Source: Terriglobia bacterium (GTDB taxonomy: Bacteria > Acidobacteriota > Terriglobia > Bryobacterales > Bryobacteraceae). From it: a stretch of 64,000 nt of DNA. How positions within the stretch are numbered: the stretch's first letter is position 1; the number at the start of each line of letters is the position of its first letter. The position numbers were made by a program, and so were the translations under genes. Positions 11,290 through 20,913 of this stretch are shown piece after piece. Under the pieces are notes generated by a model. That model had not been told where the DNA came from. It did no database searches and worked only from the letters and a program-made list of their open reading frames with translations. Location: the NCBI GenBank assembly GCA_021325175.1, contig JAJPHS010000052.1, positions 1 to 64,000 of the forward strand, in the 5' to 3' direction.

Positions 11290-11871
11290 ATGAGAATCGC
11301 GGCATTATTGCTGATCACGGCGAGCCTGTACGCCGCTCCGCCGGTTTATCGAGTCCGGGTTGAGACCACGAAGGGAAACTTTGTCGTCGAGGCGCATCGC
11401 GACTGGGCTCCGCACGGCGCCGATCGTTTTTATGAGCTGGTTCGCGCGAAATACTACGATAATTCGCGATTTTTCCGCGCCGTAGCGGGCAAATGGGTGC
11501 AATTTGGAATCGCCGGCGATCCCAGGGTCGCTCGCAAATGGCGCAACCGGACGATTCCCGACGATCCGGTCCGGGAAAGCAATAGACCGGGCTATGTCGC
11601 CTTCGCATTTACGCAACCGGGTACGCGCGCGACCGAGGTTTATATCAACCTCGGCGATAATTCGCGGCAGGACTCGCAGGGATTCGCGCCGTTCGGCAAG
11701 GTGGTGGAAGGCATGGACGTGGTGGAGCGTTTGTATACAGGCTACGGTGAAACCTCCGGAGGCGGAATGCGCGCCGGGCATCAGGACAAAATGTTTGAGG
11801 AAGGCAACGCCTGGCTCGACCGCGAGTTCCCGAAGCTGGATCATTTAATCCGCGCGCGGATCGGGCGTTGA
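11290..11871 (+). CDS. Peptidyl-prolyl cis-trans isomerase (cyclophilin type) with signal peptide
   Basis: VETTKGNFVVEAHRDWAPHGADRFYELVRAKYYDNSRFFRAV; ORF opens at 11272, ATG at 11290 gives a signal peptide. Confidence 0.85.
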   Translation: MRIAALLLITASLYAAPPVYRVRVETTKGNFVVEAHRDWAPHGADRFYELVRAKYYDNSRFFRAVAGKWVQFGIAGDPRVARKWRNRTIPDDPVRESNRPGYVAFAFTQPGTRATEVYINLGDNSRQDSQGFAPFGKVVEGMDVVERLYTGYGETSGGGMRAGHQDKMFEEGNAWLDREFPKLDHLIRARIGR

Positions 11872-11924
11872 ACCGCGCCCCCGGCGCCTTTAGTCCGCGA
11901 TCCCAATGTGATACACTCCTGCCC

Positions 11925-13199
11925 ATGAATCGCCGGGACTTTTTTGGAATCACCGCCGGATCGGTTGCGCTGGCGGCTTTTCAGGATAACGCGATCGAAC
12001 GCGCGCGCGCCGCGGGCGAAGGCGTGAAGGGACGCAAGCCGGAAGAGGTCGCGCGCGATGAAGATTACTGGACCGAGATTCGCAACGCCTTCACTATCGA
12101 TCGCGACGTCATCAATCTCAATAACGGCCACGTGAGTCCCGCGCCGCGCCCGGTGCAGGACGCCATGCGCCGCTATCTGGAATTCAGCGACATGGGTCCG
12201 TATCACACCATGATCCAGAACCTGGAGCCGAAAATCGAAGCGGTGCGGCGGCGGCTGGCCGACACGGCCGGCTGCGATCCGGAAGAGATGGCGATTACGC
12301 GCAATTCGAGCGAATCGCTCGAAATCGCGCAGATGGGAATCGATCTGAAGCGCGGCGACGAGGTGTTAACCACCAATCAGGACTATCCGCGCATGCTGAC
12401 CACCTTCCGCCAGCGCGAGCGGCGCGAAGGGATCGTGCTCAAGGAGATCTCGTTTCCTGTGCCGCCGCCCGGCATGGACGATTTGTATCAGCGGTTTGAG
12501 CGCGCGGTGACGCCGCGGACCAAACTGATCCTGGTTTGCCACATCACCAATCGCACCGGACAGATCTTCCCGATCCGGCGGATCTGTGACATGGCGCACG
12601 CCCGCGGCATTCCGGTGATCGTCGACGGAGCGCACGCCTTCAATCATTTTCCGTTCAAAATTTCCGATCTCGACTGCGATTACTACGGCACCAGCCTGCA
12701 CAAATGGACCTGCGCGCCGATCGGCACGGGATTTTTATACGTCAAGAAATCGCGCATCGCGAGCACCTGGGCGCTGATGGCCTCCGACGCGCGGCAGGAT
12801 TCCGATATCCGCAAATTCGAGGAGATCGGCACTCATCCGGCGGCGAATCACGACGCGATCGCCCAGGCGCTGGTGTTCAACGAAAATATCGGGATCGAGC
12901 GCAAGGCAGAGCGGCTCCGCTACCTGCGCGACCGCTGGGCCCACCGGCTGGCGGAGAATCCGAAATGCAGGATTTTGCACAGCCAGGATCCGGCGCAATC
13001 CTGCGGGATCGGCTTTCTGGCGTTTCAAGGCGTCGATCCGGGCAAGATGCACGATGCGCTGTGGTCGAAGTACGCCATCGTGACGGCGCGCGTCGCGCAT
13101 CCCGAGTACGACGGCTTGCGGATCACGCCTCACGTCTACACCACCATCGGCGAGATCGATATGTTCGCGGATGCCGTGGAAAAGGAGCTGCGCGCCTAA
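11925..13199 (+). CDS. Aminotransferase class V (PLP, isopenicillin-N epimerase-like) with Tat signal
   Basis: MNRRDFFGITAGSVALAAF Tat motif; VDGAHAFNHFPFKISDLDCDYYGTSLHKWTCAPIGTGFLYVKK PLP-Lys region. Confidence 0.88.
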   Translation: MNRRDFFGITAGSVALAAFQDNAIERARAAGEGVKGRKPEEVARDEDYWTEIRNAFTIDRDVINLNNGHVSPAPRPVQDAMRRYLEFSDMGPYHTMIQNLEPKIEAVRRRLADTAGCDPEEMAITRNSSESLEIAQMGIDLKRGDEVLTTNQDYPRMLTTFRQRERREGIVLKEISFPVPPPGMDDLYQRFERAVTPRTKLILVCHITNRTGQIFPIRRICDMAHARGIPVIVDGAHAFNHFPFKISDLDCDYYGTSLHKWTCAPIGTGFLYVKKSRIASTWALMASDARQDSDIRKFEEIGTHPAANHDAIAQALVFNENIGIERKAERLRYLRDRWAHRLAENPKCRILHSQDPAQSCGIGFLAFQGVDPGKMHDALWSKYAIVTARVAHPEYDGLRITPHVYTTIGEIDMFADAVEKELRA

Positions 13200-13250
13200 G
13201 CCCGCCGATTTTACCGTTTGAACCAGCCCCGGGATTCATCCCGCGCGGAG

Positions 13251-14414
13251 CTATGCGATCATTACTTTTCGCGGGAACTGCGAGTTATCCTGCAAAAAAG
13301 TTTTCTTGCGCTTTAGCTCCTCGGCCGTGGGTTGAACATTACCTTCCACGTCCGTCACTCGCGACACCAGCGTGTGCTCGCCCGGCGTCGCGTCCTCCCA
13401 GCGGTACGTGAACAGTTTCCACGAAAATTGCGTGTTGGTGGAGGCGAGCGCCGCTTTCCGCCACGGACCGTTATCGACCGACACCTCCACCGATTTGAGC
13501 GGCGTGCCGTCGTTCAGCACGAATCCAAGCACTTCATAAGCGCCGGCTTTTTTACGCACGCGCGCGATCACCGATTTGAGATGAATCCGCGTGATCTCGT
13601 TCTCCACCCACTGTGTCGCGGGGTCGTTGTCTTCGCCCGTTCCATTCACTCCCACCAGCGACCGATACCAGCGGGCCTGATAATTTCCGAGGAAGCGATC
13701 CTCCTGCAAGTGTATTTCGGCCAGCCATTTCACGTTGCAGACGCCGTACCATCCCGGCATGATCAAGCGGACCGGGAAGCCTTGCGCGCGCGTCAGGGGC
13801 TCGCCGTTGAGCGCGTAGGCCAGCAGCGGCTCCGGCTTCATTGCGTTCTCCAGCGTAATGCTGCGCCCAAACTGCTGGTTGAGCTTGAACGTCTGGGTGC
13901 GAAACACGATCTCCTGCGGTCCGCGATCGGCGCCGAAGAAAACCACCTCGCGCGCCTTCGCTCCCACGCCGGCCTGTTTTAAAAGATCACGCAAACGCAC
14001 GCCCTTGAACAACCCGCAGGAGCACAGTCCTTCGACCGAGCGCGGGCTGTTGCCGGAGCATTCATATCCCGCCGCCAGCTCCACCGGATGCATCTTCTTC
14101 AAATCGTCGAGCGAAAATTCGGCCGCCTTGGAGACCATGCCGGTCAGCTTCAGGCGATAGGAGGCGCCGTCCACTTCCGGCTGGCCCATGTGCTGGAGCG
14201 CGAAGAACTGATCCTTGGGCACGAACGGGCCGTCGATTTTGCGGATATCGAAGACGCGCGTTTCCGATCCCGGATTGTTGCCGGGCTTGAAATTCTTCGG
14301 AATATCGGTAAACTGCATATCGGCTTCGTCATCGGCGAGCGCCGGCATCGTCCAATCCGGCAGCATCGCGAGCAGTCCGGCGGCGCCGGCTTTAAGAGAA
14401 TCTCTGCGCGTCAT
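13251..14414 (-). CDS. Sulfite oxidase-family molybdopterin oxidoreductase, Tat-exported
   Basis: MTRRDSLKAG Tat motif, GYECSGNSPRS Mo-ligand Cys region, dimerisation domain. Confidence 0.88.
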   Translation of the reverse strand: MTRRDSLKAGAAGLLAMLPDWTMPALADDEADMQFTDIPKNFKPGNNPGSETRVFDIRKIDGPFVPKDQFFALQHMGQPEVDGASYRLKLTGMVSKAAEFSLDDLKKMHPVELAAGYECSGNSPRSVEGLCSCGLFKGVRLRDLLKQAGVGAKAREVVFFGADRGPQEIVFRTQTFKLNQQFGRSITLENAMKPEPLLAYALNGEPLTRAQGFPVRLIMPGWYGVCNVKWLAEIHLQEDRFLGNYQARWYRSLVGVNGTGEDNDPATQWVENEITRIHLKSVIARVRKKAGAYEVLGFVLNDGTPLKSVEVSVDNGPWRKAALASTNTQFSWKLFTYRWEDATPGEHTLVSRVTDVEGNVQPTAEELKRKKTFLQDNSQFPRKVMIA

Positions 14415-14417
14415 GAA

Positions 14418-15287
14418 TTAGTTCTCCGAGCTTTTGTTCGTCGTTTCGCGATAGACCACTTCGGTGAAGCTGGCGAATCGGGCATTGGCTTGCGGCGCCG
14501 GGTCGCCCACCGCGGCGCGGATTTCCTCGAGCGATTTGCCTTGCGCCGCCAGTTCCTTGATCTGTTTGCGCTTGGCCTCGACTTTTGCCAGCCGCTGCTG
14601 TATGTCGTCCTTGGTCTGCACGTTGCCGTGGCCGGGAACGTATTGATCGGCGTTCAGCGCGACCATTCCCTTGGTGGTCGTAATCCAGCCTTCCGACGAT
14701 CCGTGTTTTTCCAGGTGAATCAACGCATCGGGCATCTGCGTGGCGATAATGTCGCCGGTGAAAACGATTTTTTCGGCGGGCAGGAAGACCACCAGGTCGC
14801 CGCTGGTGTGCGCCGGCGCCCAATGGAGCAGCTCGATCCGCACGCCCTCGATCTTGAGGGTCTCTCTATTTTTGGCGATCACCTGATTCGGCAGATGGTC
14901 GGCCGGAGGCGCGCCGCGTCCGCCCGCGGAAAGCGCGGCTTCCTGCTCCTTCTTGTTGTTTTCGTGCGCGATCACCTTCACGCCGGCGGGAAATGCGGCG
15001 AGCCCGTTGACGTGATCACCATCGCTGTGCGTCAGAATGACCGTGGTCACCGGCTTGGGCGTAATTTTCGCGATATCGTCGAGCAGTTCCTTGCCGCCGG
15101 CCTGCGTGGTCTTCGCATCGACCACGATGACGCCCTTATCGCCGATGATGACCCCGCTGTTTCCGCCGCCGCCCTCGATCCAATAGACGTTGGGCTTGAG
15201 TTGATGCGTCTGAAACGGAGCCTGCGCCTGCTGCGCGACCGCCAGCCCGCAGCATACGGCCAACATTAAGACGAGCCTACGATGCAT
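14418..15287 (-). CDS. MBL-fold metallohydrolase (secreted)
   Basis: VILTHSDGDHVNGLAAF metal-binding motif, signal peptide; 3 nt upstream of the sulfite oxidase gene. Confidence 0.88.
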   Translation of the reverse strand: MHRRLVLMLAVCCGLAVAQQAQAPFQTHQLKPNVYWIEGGGGNSGVIIGDKGVIVVDAKTTQAGGKELLDDIAKITPKPVTTVILTHSDGDHVNGLAAFPAGVKVIAHENNKKEQEAALSAGGRGAPPADHLPNQVIAKNRETLKIEGVRIELLHWAPAHTSGDLVVFLPAEKIVFTGDIIATQMPDALIHLEKHGSSEGWITTTKGMVALNADQYVPGHGNVQTKDDIQQRLAKVEAKRKQIKELAAQGKSLEEIRAAVGDPAPQANARFASFTEVVYRETTNKSSEN

Positions 15288-15393
15288 ATCGCCACCATCC
15301 TTTCATCAGAAGAGTATCACAGCCCCACGAAGCTCAAGAGCATGCGTACAAGCCATGATGTTTGGGGCCGTGTGCGGATTGAAATTCGCCATC

Positions 15394-16581
15394 CTAGGCG
15401 TGGTTGGTTCGCCCGATGGAGTCGTCGTCGGGAACGTCCGGGCACGCAAACCCGGCGGATTGTTTTCGCAAGGATTGGCTGGCGGGAAGCGTGAAGTAGA
15501 ACGTTGATCCGCCTCCCGGCGCGGATTCGACCCAGATTTGGCCGCCATAACGCTGCACGATGCGGCGGCAGATCGCCAATCCCATGCCCGTGCCCGGAAT
15601 CTTGGAATCATGAAATCGCTTGAAAAAATCGAAAACATGATCGCGATATTCGGGCGCGATGCCCAGGCCGTTATCCGAACAGGCGAAGCGCCACTGCTCC
15701 CCTTGGCGCTGCGCCCAGATGCGAATCGTGGGAGCGGCCTCGCCGCGGTACTTGATCGCGTTCGAAATCAGATTCTGGAATAACTGCGTGAGATGCGATT
15801 CCCGGACCGGCAGTTTGGGCAGGGGATCGTGGACCACCGCCGCTCCACTCTCGTCGATGGCCGAGGCGCAGTTCACCAAAACGCCTTGCAGCACGATCTC
15901 GGCGTCGGCGTCTTCACAGGGCAGTGCGCTCAGATTTGTCGCCTCCACGTAGGCCCGCAAATCCGTGAGAAGCGCCGACATCCGCTGCGCGCCGTTGATC
16001 ACGAATCCTAAATATTCCTCCAGGTCGGCGTCCACGCGCCCCAGTTTCCGCTTGATCAGATCGGCATAGACGCTAATCATGCGCAGCGGCTCCTGTAGAT
16101 CGTGGCTGACCGAATGCATGAACTGGTGCAGTTCCTCGTTGGCCAACTGAAGCTGGGCGGAGGAGCGCTTCAACTCCTCCTGCGCGGCCCTCCGCTCGCG
16201 GCGGACCTGCGCATCGGAGATCGAGCGCCGGACGGCGGCCGGCAATCTCGCCAGCTTGTCCTTCATCACGTAATCGTCGGCGCCCGCTCTCATCATCTCA
16301 ACGGCGATCTCTTCGCCCACGCTGCCGGAAACGACGATGATCGGCGCGTCGCAGCCGGACTCCTGGCAGACCTTCAAAGCTTTGACCCCGCTAAAAGCCG
16401 GCAGCACGTAATCGAGGAAAATCACGTCCCAGGAGTCGCGCTCCAGCGCCTCGCGCAACTGCCGCTCCGTCTCGACGCGGCGGATGTGGGGATCAAATCC
16501 ACCCTGGCGGAGGATGTCGGCCACACGCTCGGCGTCGTCGGCGACATTTTCAACCATGAGAACGCGAATGAGATCCGCCAT
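15394..16581 (-). CDS. Response regulator-histidine kinase (REC-HisKA-HATPase_c)
   Basis: IFLDYVLPAFSG receiver; HSVSHDLQEPLR H-box; GTGMGLAICRRIVQRYGG G-box. Confidence 0.92.
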   Translation of the reverse strand: MADLIRVLMVENVADDAERVADILRQGGFDPHIRRVETERQLREALERDSWDVIFLDYVLPAFSGVKALKVCQESGCDAPIIVVSGSVGEEIAVEMMRAGADDYVMKDKLARLPAAVRRSISDAQVRRERRAAQEELKRSSAQLQLANEELHQFMHSVSHDLQEPLRMISVYADLIKRKLGRVDADLEEYLGFVINGAQRMSALLTDLRAYVEATNLSALPCEDADAEIVLQGVLVNCASAIDESGAAVVHDPLPKLPVRESHLTQLFQNLISNAIKYRGEAAPTIRIWAQRQGEQWRFACSDNGLGIAPEYRDHVFDFFKRFHDSKIPGTGMGLAICRRIVQRYGGQIWVESAPGGGSTFYFTLPASQSLRKQSAGFACPDVPDDDSIGRTNHA

Positions 16582-16587
16582 GCACGA

Positions 16588-16812
16588 TTACTCCAATGGT
16601 GGTTCGTTCCGGATCAGCCAGTAAACCCCGTTCCGCAGCACCTCCAGGTCCAGCGCTTTGGCAAGGCGCGCGTGGAGAACAACGAAGTTCCGCTCGCTGC
16701 CCTCGAACAGATCATCGCGCGCCTCGGCCCCGTCGCGGGCCACCGCAATTGCGTTGGTAATGCCGGCGGTTCTCAGAGCATCGATGGTGAGGGTCGTGGT
16801 CAGCCCGCTCAA
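16588..16812 (-). pseudogene. Degenerate response-regulator receiver remnant
   Basis: LTIDALRTAGITNAIAVARDGAEARDDLFEG ... FVVLHARLAKALDLEVLR aligns with Rcp1-type receivers (LTLRAL..A.I.N.I.VARDGAEALDYLFG ... LVLLDLKLPKVDGLEVLR) but phospho-Asp and N-terminal acidic pocket are lost. Confidence 0.6.
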
Positions 16813-16867
16813 TTACTCACATTTTGATGAAAATCCGGGCGCCGGCGCAACTCTACTCCTCCGGCCT

Positions 16868-17293
16868 CTACTCCTCCGATCCGCGGCCGCGTTTCGATTC
16901 CGGCCCGCGCCGGATCTGCTGCACGACGTCATCCACTGCTCGAAAGTAATCCTCTGCTTCGAGCGGCTTTCTTAAAAAACGTGTAGCTCCCAATAAATGG
17001 GACCGATGCCTATCGGCGGCGGCGTTTGATGAAGTAAAGACGATCACCGGAATATCAGCCAGGCGCGGCACAAATCGAATGATCCGCAGTACGTCCAGAC
17101 CGTCGGCGGCGCCGAGCCGAAGATCTAATAAAATCGCGCCCGGCTGGATGGTGGCATGGCTTCCGCACAGGGCGTCGATAGCTTCGGGTCCATCGGTGAA
17201 GGAGATGACATCCATGGATGGGTCGGCTCGCGCAACCGCCTCCCGTATCAGGCGAAGGTCGCCTGGATTGTCGTCGATCACAACTAAGGTCAT
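16868..17293 (-). CDS. Response regulator receiver protein (single domain, Rcp1-like)
   Basis: LVVIDDNPGDLRLIREAV, AILLDLRLGAADGLDVLR, VIVFTSS, KPLE. Confidence 0.88.
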   Translation of the reverse strand: MTLVVIDDNPGDLRLIREAVARADPSMDVISFTDGPEAIDALCGSHATIQPGAILLDLRLGAADGLDVLRIIRFVPRLADIPVIVFTSSNAAADRHRSHLLGATRFLRKPLEAEDYFRAVDDVVQQIRRGPESKRGRGSEE

Positions 17294-17598
17294 GACCCTC
17301 TCCATGCACGGCGGGCGCGATTTATTAAGAGAATTCGTCATGAAAGATCAGGGCAGCATCCCAGCCAGCGAAACCGGCCACGATTTTCTTACTGTCGAGT
17401 TCCGGATCTCTTGTTGGTAAGCTCGACTGGCAGAAAACATTTACGCTGAGGACAACCAAAGAATCGCAAACACAGCACGAAAAAGGGAAGTAAGAAACGG
17501 TCGCCTTACTTTCTTACAGGGAAACCCGAAACACTTCATGTTTTCTCCTCCCAGTTAAGTAACTGATATTGAATTACATAGCGGTCATGATCAGGGTT

Positions 17599-17614
17599 TG
17601 GCAGGCGCGTTGCC
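17599..17614 (+). promoter_or_regulatory. Candidate sigma-54 (-24/-12) promoter TGGCAGGCGCGTTGCC
   Basis: GG and GC dinucleotides with the correct 12-nt offset; 5' TGGCA and 3' TTGC match; 44 nt before ATG at 17658. Confidence 0.35.
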
Positions 17615-17657
17615 TGTTACGGTGTGCGGACAAGAGATGTACGGGCGGAGAAAACAT

Positions 17658-18461
17658 ATGAGAACAAAGCTAGAAAGTTCGGGCGTAAAAAAATCGCGCG
17701 CCAAGCTGGAGCACTACACTCCTAATCCGGCGCCGAATCCGGCGATGGTGCGGAGGCAGTTGGAGAAGATTTTGTCCTCAGCGCGTTTCAGGCGATGCGA
17801 GCGGATGAGCCGATTCCTGCGCGTGCTGGTCGAATACGTCCTGGAAAACGACGGCGCCCCCACGGCGCGGGATATCGCCGCGCGAGTTTTCGATAAGCGT
17901 GATTTCGATTCTCGAATCGATCCCATCGTCCGAGTGGAGGCGCGCCGCCTGCGCAAGCTGTTATCGGAATATTACGAAAGCGAGGGCGCGCGCGACCACA
18001 TCGTGATCGCGCTGCCGCGCGGGGCTTACCGGCCCAGTTTTACGCGTCAAAGCGTGCGCTCCGTTGCCTTGAAGTCGATTGCGGTGCTGCCGTTTGTGAA
18101 CATGACCAACGACGAAAGCCGCGAAGCGTTCTGCGAGGGCGTGACCGAGGAGTTGATCAACGCGCTGACGCGCATGGACGATCTGAAAATCGCGGCCCGC
18201 ACCTCGGCATTTCAATATAAAGATCCCCATGATGTTCGCGATATCGCCAAGGACCTCGGCGTCGCGGCGGTGATGGAAGGCAGCGTGCGCGTGGCCGATG
18301 ACAAAATCCGAGTTACCGCGCAGCTCAGCGACGCCGCCGATGGATTTCATCTCTGGTCGGAGACGTTTGACGCGGCGTTCGAGGAAACTTTCCTGCTTCA
18401 GGAGCAGTTGGCGCGGCAGATCGCGGCGATCACCGGGCGCAAGCTGCATGGCGCCGGGTAG
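17658..18461 (+). CDS. DNA-binding-like N-terminus fused to FlgO/TolB-N-like domain (adenylate cyclase-associated type), no TPRs
   Basis: ERMSRFLRVLVEYVLENDGAPTARDIAARVFDKRDFDSRIDPIVRVEARRLRKLLSEYY; KSIAVLPFVNMTNDESREAFCEGVTEELINALTRMDDLKIAARTSAF. Confidence 0.75.
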   Translation: MRTKLESSGVKKSRAKLEHYTPNPAPNPAMVRRQLEKILSSARFRRCERMSRFLRVLVEYVLENDGAPTARDIAARVFDKRDFDSRIDPIVRVEARRLRKLLSEYYESEGARDHIVIALPRGAYRPSFTRQSVRSVALKSIAVLPFVNMTNDESREAFCEGVTEELINALTRMDDLKIAARTSAFQYKDPHDVRDIAKDLGVAAVMEGSVRVADDKIRVTAQLSDAADGFHLWSETFDAAFEETFLLQEQLARQIAAITGRKLHGAG

Positions 18462-18491
18462 CAGGGCTTCAATCTGCGAAAATAAATCGAG

Positions 18492-19496
18492 ATGTTTCCC
18501 ACGGAATATTGCGCCGGAGGCGTGCGAATCGCGCCCGCGACCGTTCTTGCTCCGATGGCCGGCGTCACGGATACGGTATTTCGCCGCCTCATAAGGGCGC
18601 AAGGCGGCTGCGGGCTGATCATGACCGAGTTCACGTCCAGCCACGGCGTGGTCGCGAGCGCACGCGCGACCAAGCCGACGCGCACTTTTCGTTATCTCTA
18701 TTTCGAGCCGGATGAGCATCCGATCGCCGCGCAGCTTTTCGGCTCCGATCCGGCGGTGATGGCGGAGGCGGCGCGCTACTGCCAGGATCTGGGCTTCGAT
18801 ATTGTGGACATCAATTTCGGCTGCCCGGTAAAGAAAGTGGTGACGTGCAACGGAGGGTCCGGGCTGCTGCGCGATCTGCCGTTGGTGGAGCGGATTTTAC
18901 GCTCGGTCCGCGCGGCGATTACGATTCCCCTGACCATGAAATTCCGCGCGGGATGGAACGATCGCGAGCTGGTAGCCGTGAAGATGGCGAAGATCGCCGA
19001 GGATTGCGGGCTGCAAGCGATCGCACTGCATCCGCGCACGCGCGAGCAGGGCTATAGCGGCCGCGCCGATTGGACCCGCATCGCCGAGGTGAAGGCGGCC
19101 GTCAAAATTCCGGTGATTGGAAACGGCGATATCGTCGCGCCGGAGGATGCCGTGCGCATGGTGAAGGAGACGAGCTGCGACGCGGTGATGATCGGCCGCG
19201 CGGCGTCGTCGAACCCCTGGATTTTCCGCCAGATCGCCGATTATCTCAGCCGCGGAAGCTATAAGATCCCGTGCGAGGAGGAGCGGTATGCGCTGATGCG
19301 GCGCTATTTTGAGATGCTCACCGCGCACGGCTCGCCAGACGCGGCGGGCAAGATGAAGCAGTTCGCGACGTATTTCACGCACGGCGTCCGCAACGGATCG
19401 CGGCTGCGGGCGGAGATTTATCACGCCTCCGATCCCGCGGCGATTTTAAACTGCGTGGATGCGTTTTTCGAAAAGGAATTGAATGCGGCGGCCTGA
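18492..19496 (+). CDS. dusB: tRNA-dihydrouridine synthase
   Basis: APMAGVTDTVFRRL, DINFGCPVKKVVTCNGGSGLLRDLPLV, NGDIVAPEDA, IGRAASSNPWIF. Confidence 0.93.
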   Translation: MFPTEYCAGGVRIAPATVLAPMAGVTDTVFRRLIRAQGGCGLIMTEFTSSHGVVASARATKPTRTFRYLYFEPDEHPIAAQLFGSDPAVMAEAARYCQDLGFDIVDINFGCPVKKVVTCNGGSGLLRDLPLVERILRSVRAAITIPLTMKFRAGWNDRELVAVKMAKIAEDCGLQAIALHPRTREQGYSGRADWTRIAEVKAAVKIPVIGNGDIVAPEDAVRMVKETSCDAVMIGRAASSNPWIFRQIADYLSRGSYKIPCEEERYALMRRYFEMLTAHGSPDAAGKMKQFATYFTHGVRNGSRLRAEIYHASDPAAILNCVDAFFEKELNAAA

Positions 19497-19523
19497 CGCT
19501 GCTTCAATTTCCCGGTGATTGAT

Positions 19524-20720
19524 TCACAGGATCGGCGCCGTGGGGGATGAGTCCCGTCCTGCGAAGAACACGCGGCGGCCGCCGAGGTACGCTTCAACAA
19601 TTTCGATTCGCTGATTGATCCGCCGGAAGCGCGCGATATCGGCGCGCTCGCCGCCGCGCAGGCCGCGCTGGCGGGAAACGATGCGGCCGAGGCGGGCGGG
19701 GTTGATCGTCGCCATGGCGATCGCTTCAGTAAGGGTGACGCCGGCGATGCGCATCACGTTGGAGATCGCCTGATCCATGCGCAGGCTCGATCCGGCAAGA
19801 CGCGTGCCGCCACGCAGAACGACGCGATGGTCTTGCTTTAATTCCACCTCCACTTCGCCCAGCCGGTACAGGCCGGGTTCGCACATTGCGGGCATCACGG
19901 CGTCGGTGACCAGGATGCTTCGCTCGATCCCCTTGGCGCGCAGCGCGACGCGCAGAAAATTGTCGGCCAGATGGATGCCATCCACGATGAAGCTGGCGGC
20001 GAGACGGTCCGCGGCGAGCTGATCGAAGATGTAGTTGAATTTCGCAAGCGTCGCGTGCGCGCCGTTGCCGAGATGAGTGGACAACGTTGCGCCGGCGCGG
20101 ATAGCATCCTCGATCTGATCGCGCGAGGCCGACGTATGGCCGATGCTGACCACGACGCCTTCGTTTGTAAGCTGCTCGATGTAGCGCGCCGCCCCCGGCC
20201 ATTCGGGCGAGAGCGTCACCAGGCGAACGTTGCCGCGCGCCGCGTCCTGCCAGCGGCGAAATTCGTCGAGGTCCGGCGGCCGGACCCATTGCCGAGGATG
20301 CGCGCCGCGCGGCCCGTCTTCGGGCGAGATATGCGGTCCTTCGACGTGAAACGCCTCCATTGCGGCGCCGTTTTCCAGCGTCTCACGAGCATCGGCCAGA
20401 TTGCGGAGCGCGGCCGCCATTCGCGCCGGATCGCCGGTGATGACGGTTGGAAAAAAACGCGTGACGCCGGTCGAGAACATCGCCTGGATGGAGCGGGCGA
20501 TCTCCTCGTGCGCCGCCTCAGGCGCGTTGTAATCGACGCCGGCGAAGCCGTTCACCTGAAGATCGATGAAGCCCGGGGCGATCCAGGTGTCTTCTGGTTC
20601 CTGAAGCAGCGGATCGACGTGCTGGATGACGGAATCGAATTCGAGCGAAACCGGCTCGGCCGTGGACACATTGCGGCCGCTACATTTCATCAGCATTTTG
20701 TTTTTCCACAGTATTCCCAC
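19524..20720 (-). CDS. nagA: N-acetylglucosamine-6-phosphate deacetylase
   Basis: PGFIDLQVNGFAGVDYN, FHVEGPHIS, VSIGHTSASRDQI, THLGNGAHA. Confidence 0.92.
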   Translation of the reverse strand: MGILWKNKMLMKCSGRNVSTAEPVSLEFDSVIQHVDPLLQEPEDTWIAPGFIDLQVNGFAGVDYNAPEAAHEEIARSIQAMFSTGVTRFFPTVITGDPARMAAALRNLADARETLENGAAMEAFHVEGPHISPEDGPRGAHPRQWVRPPDLDEFRRWQDAARGNVRLVTLSPEWPGAARYIEQLTNEGVVVSIGHTSASRDQIEDAIRAGATLSTHLGNGAHATLAKFNYIFDQLAADRLAASFIVDGIHLADNFLRVALRAKGIERSILVTDAVMPAMCEPGLYRLGEVEVELKQDHRVVLRGGTRLAGSSLRMDQAISNVMRIAGVTLTEAIAMATINPARLGRIVSRQRGLRGGERADIARFRRINQRIEIVEAYLGGRRVFFAGRDSSPTAPIL

Positions 20721-20828
20721 ACCGGCGCGGCCCTAAGTTCGCAAAGCCGTGAGGGAAAGAGCTGTTGAAATTCACCGTTTCACTCTGGCCATCCAGGCCA
20801 TCTCCTGATAAAACTATGTCAACAAGAT

Positions 20829-20896
20829 TCTGCGGGAAACCGGGTTGGCGAGCCAGTCTCGGGGGAGGTGGCCGCGCGGCCCGGTTTCCGCAGAAG
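20829..20896. repeat. Long imperfect inverted repeat (hairpin) between ilvE and nagA
   Basis: TTCTGCGGGAAACCGGG / CCCGGTTTCCGCAGAA: 16 bp with one bulged G, 35-nt loop. Confidence 0.85.
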
Positions 20897-20913
20897 ATTG
20901 ATCCCCCGGAACG

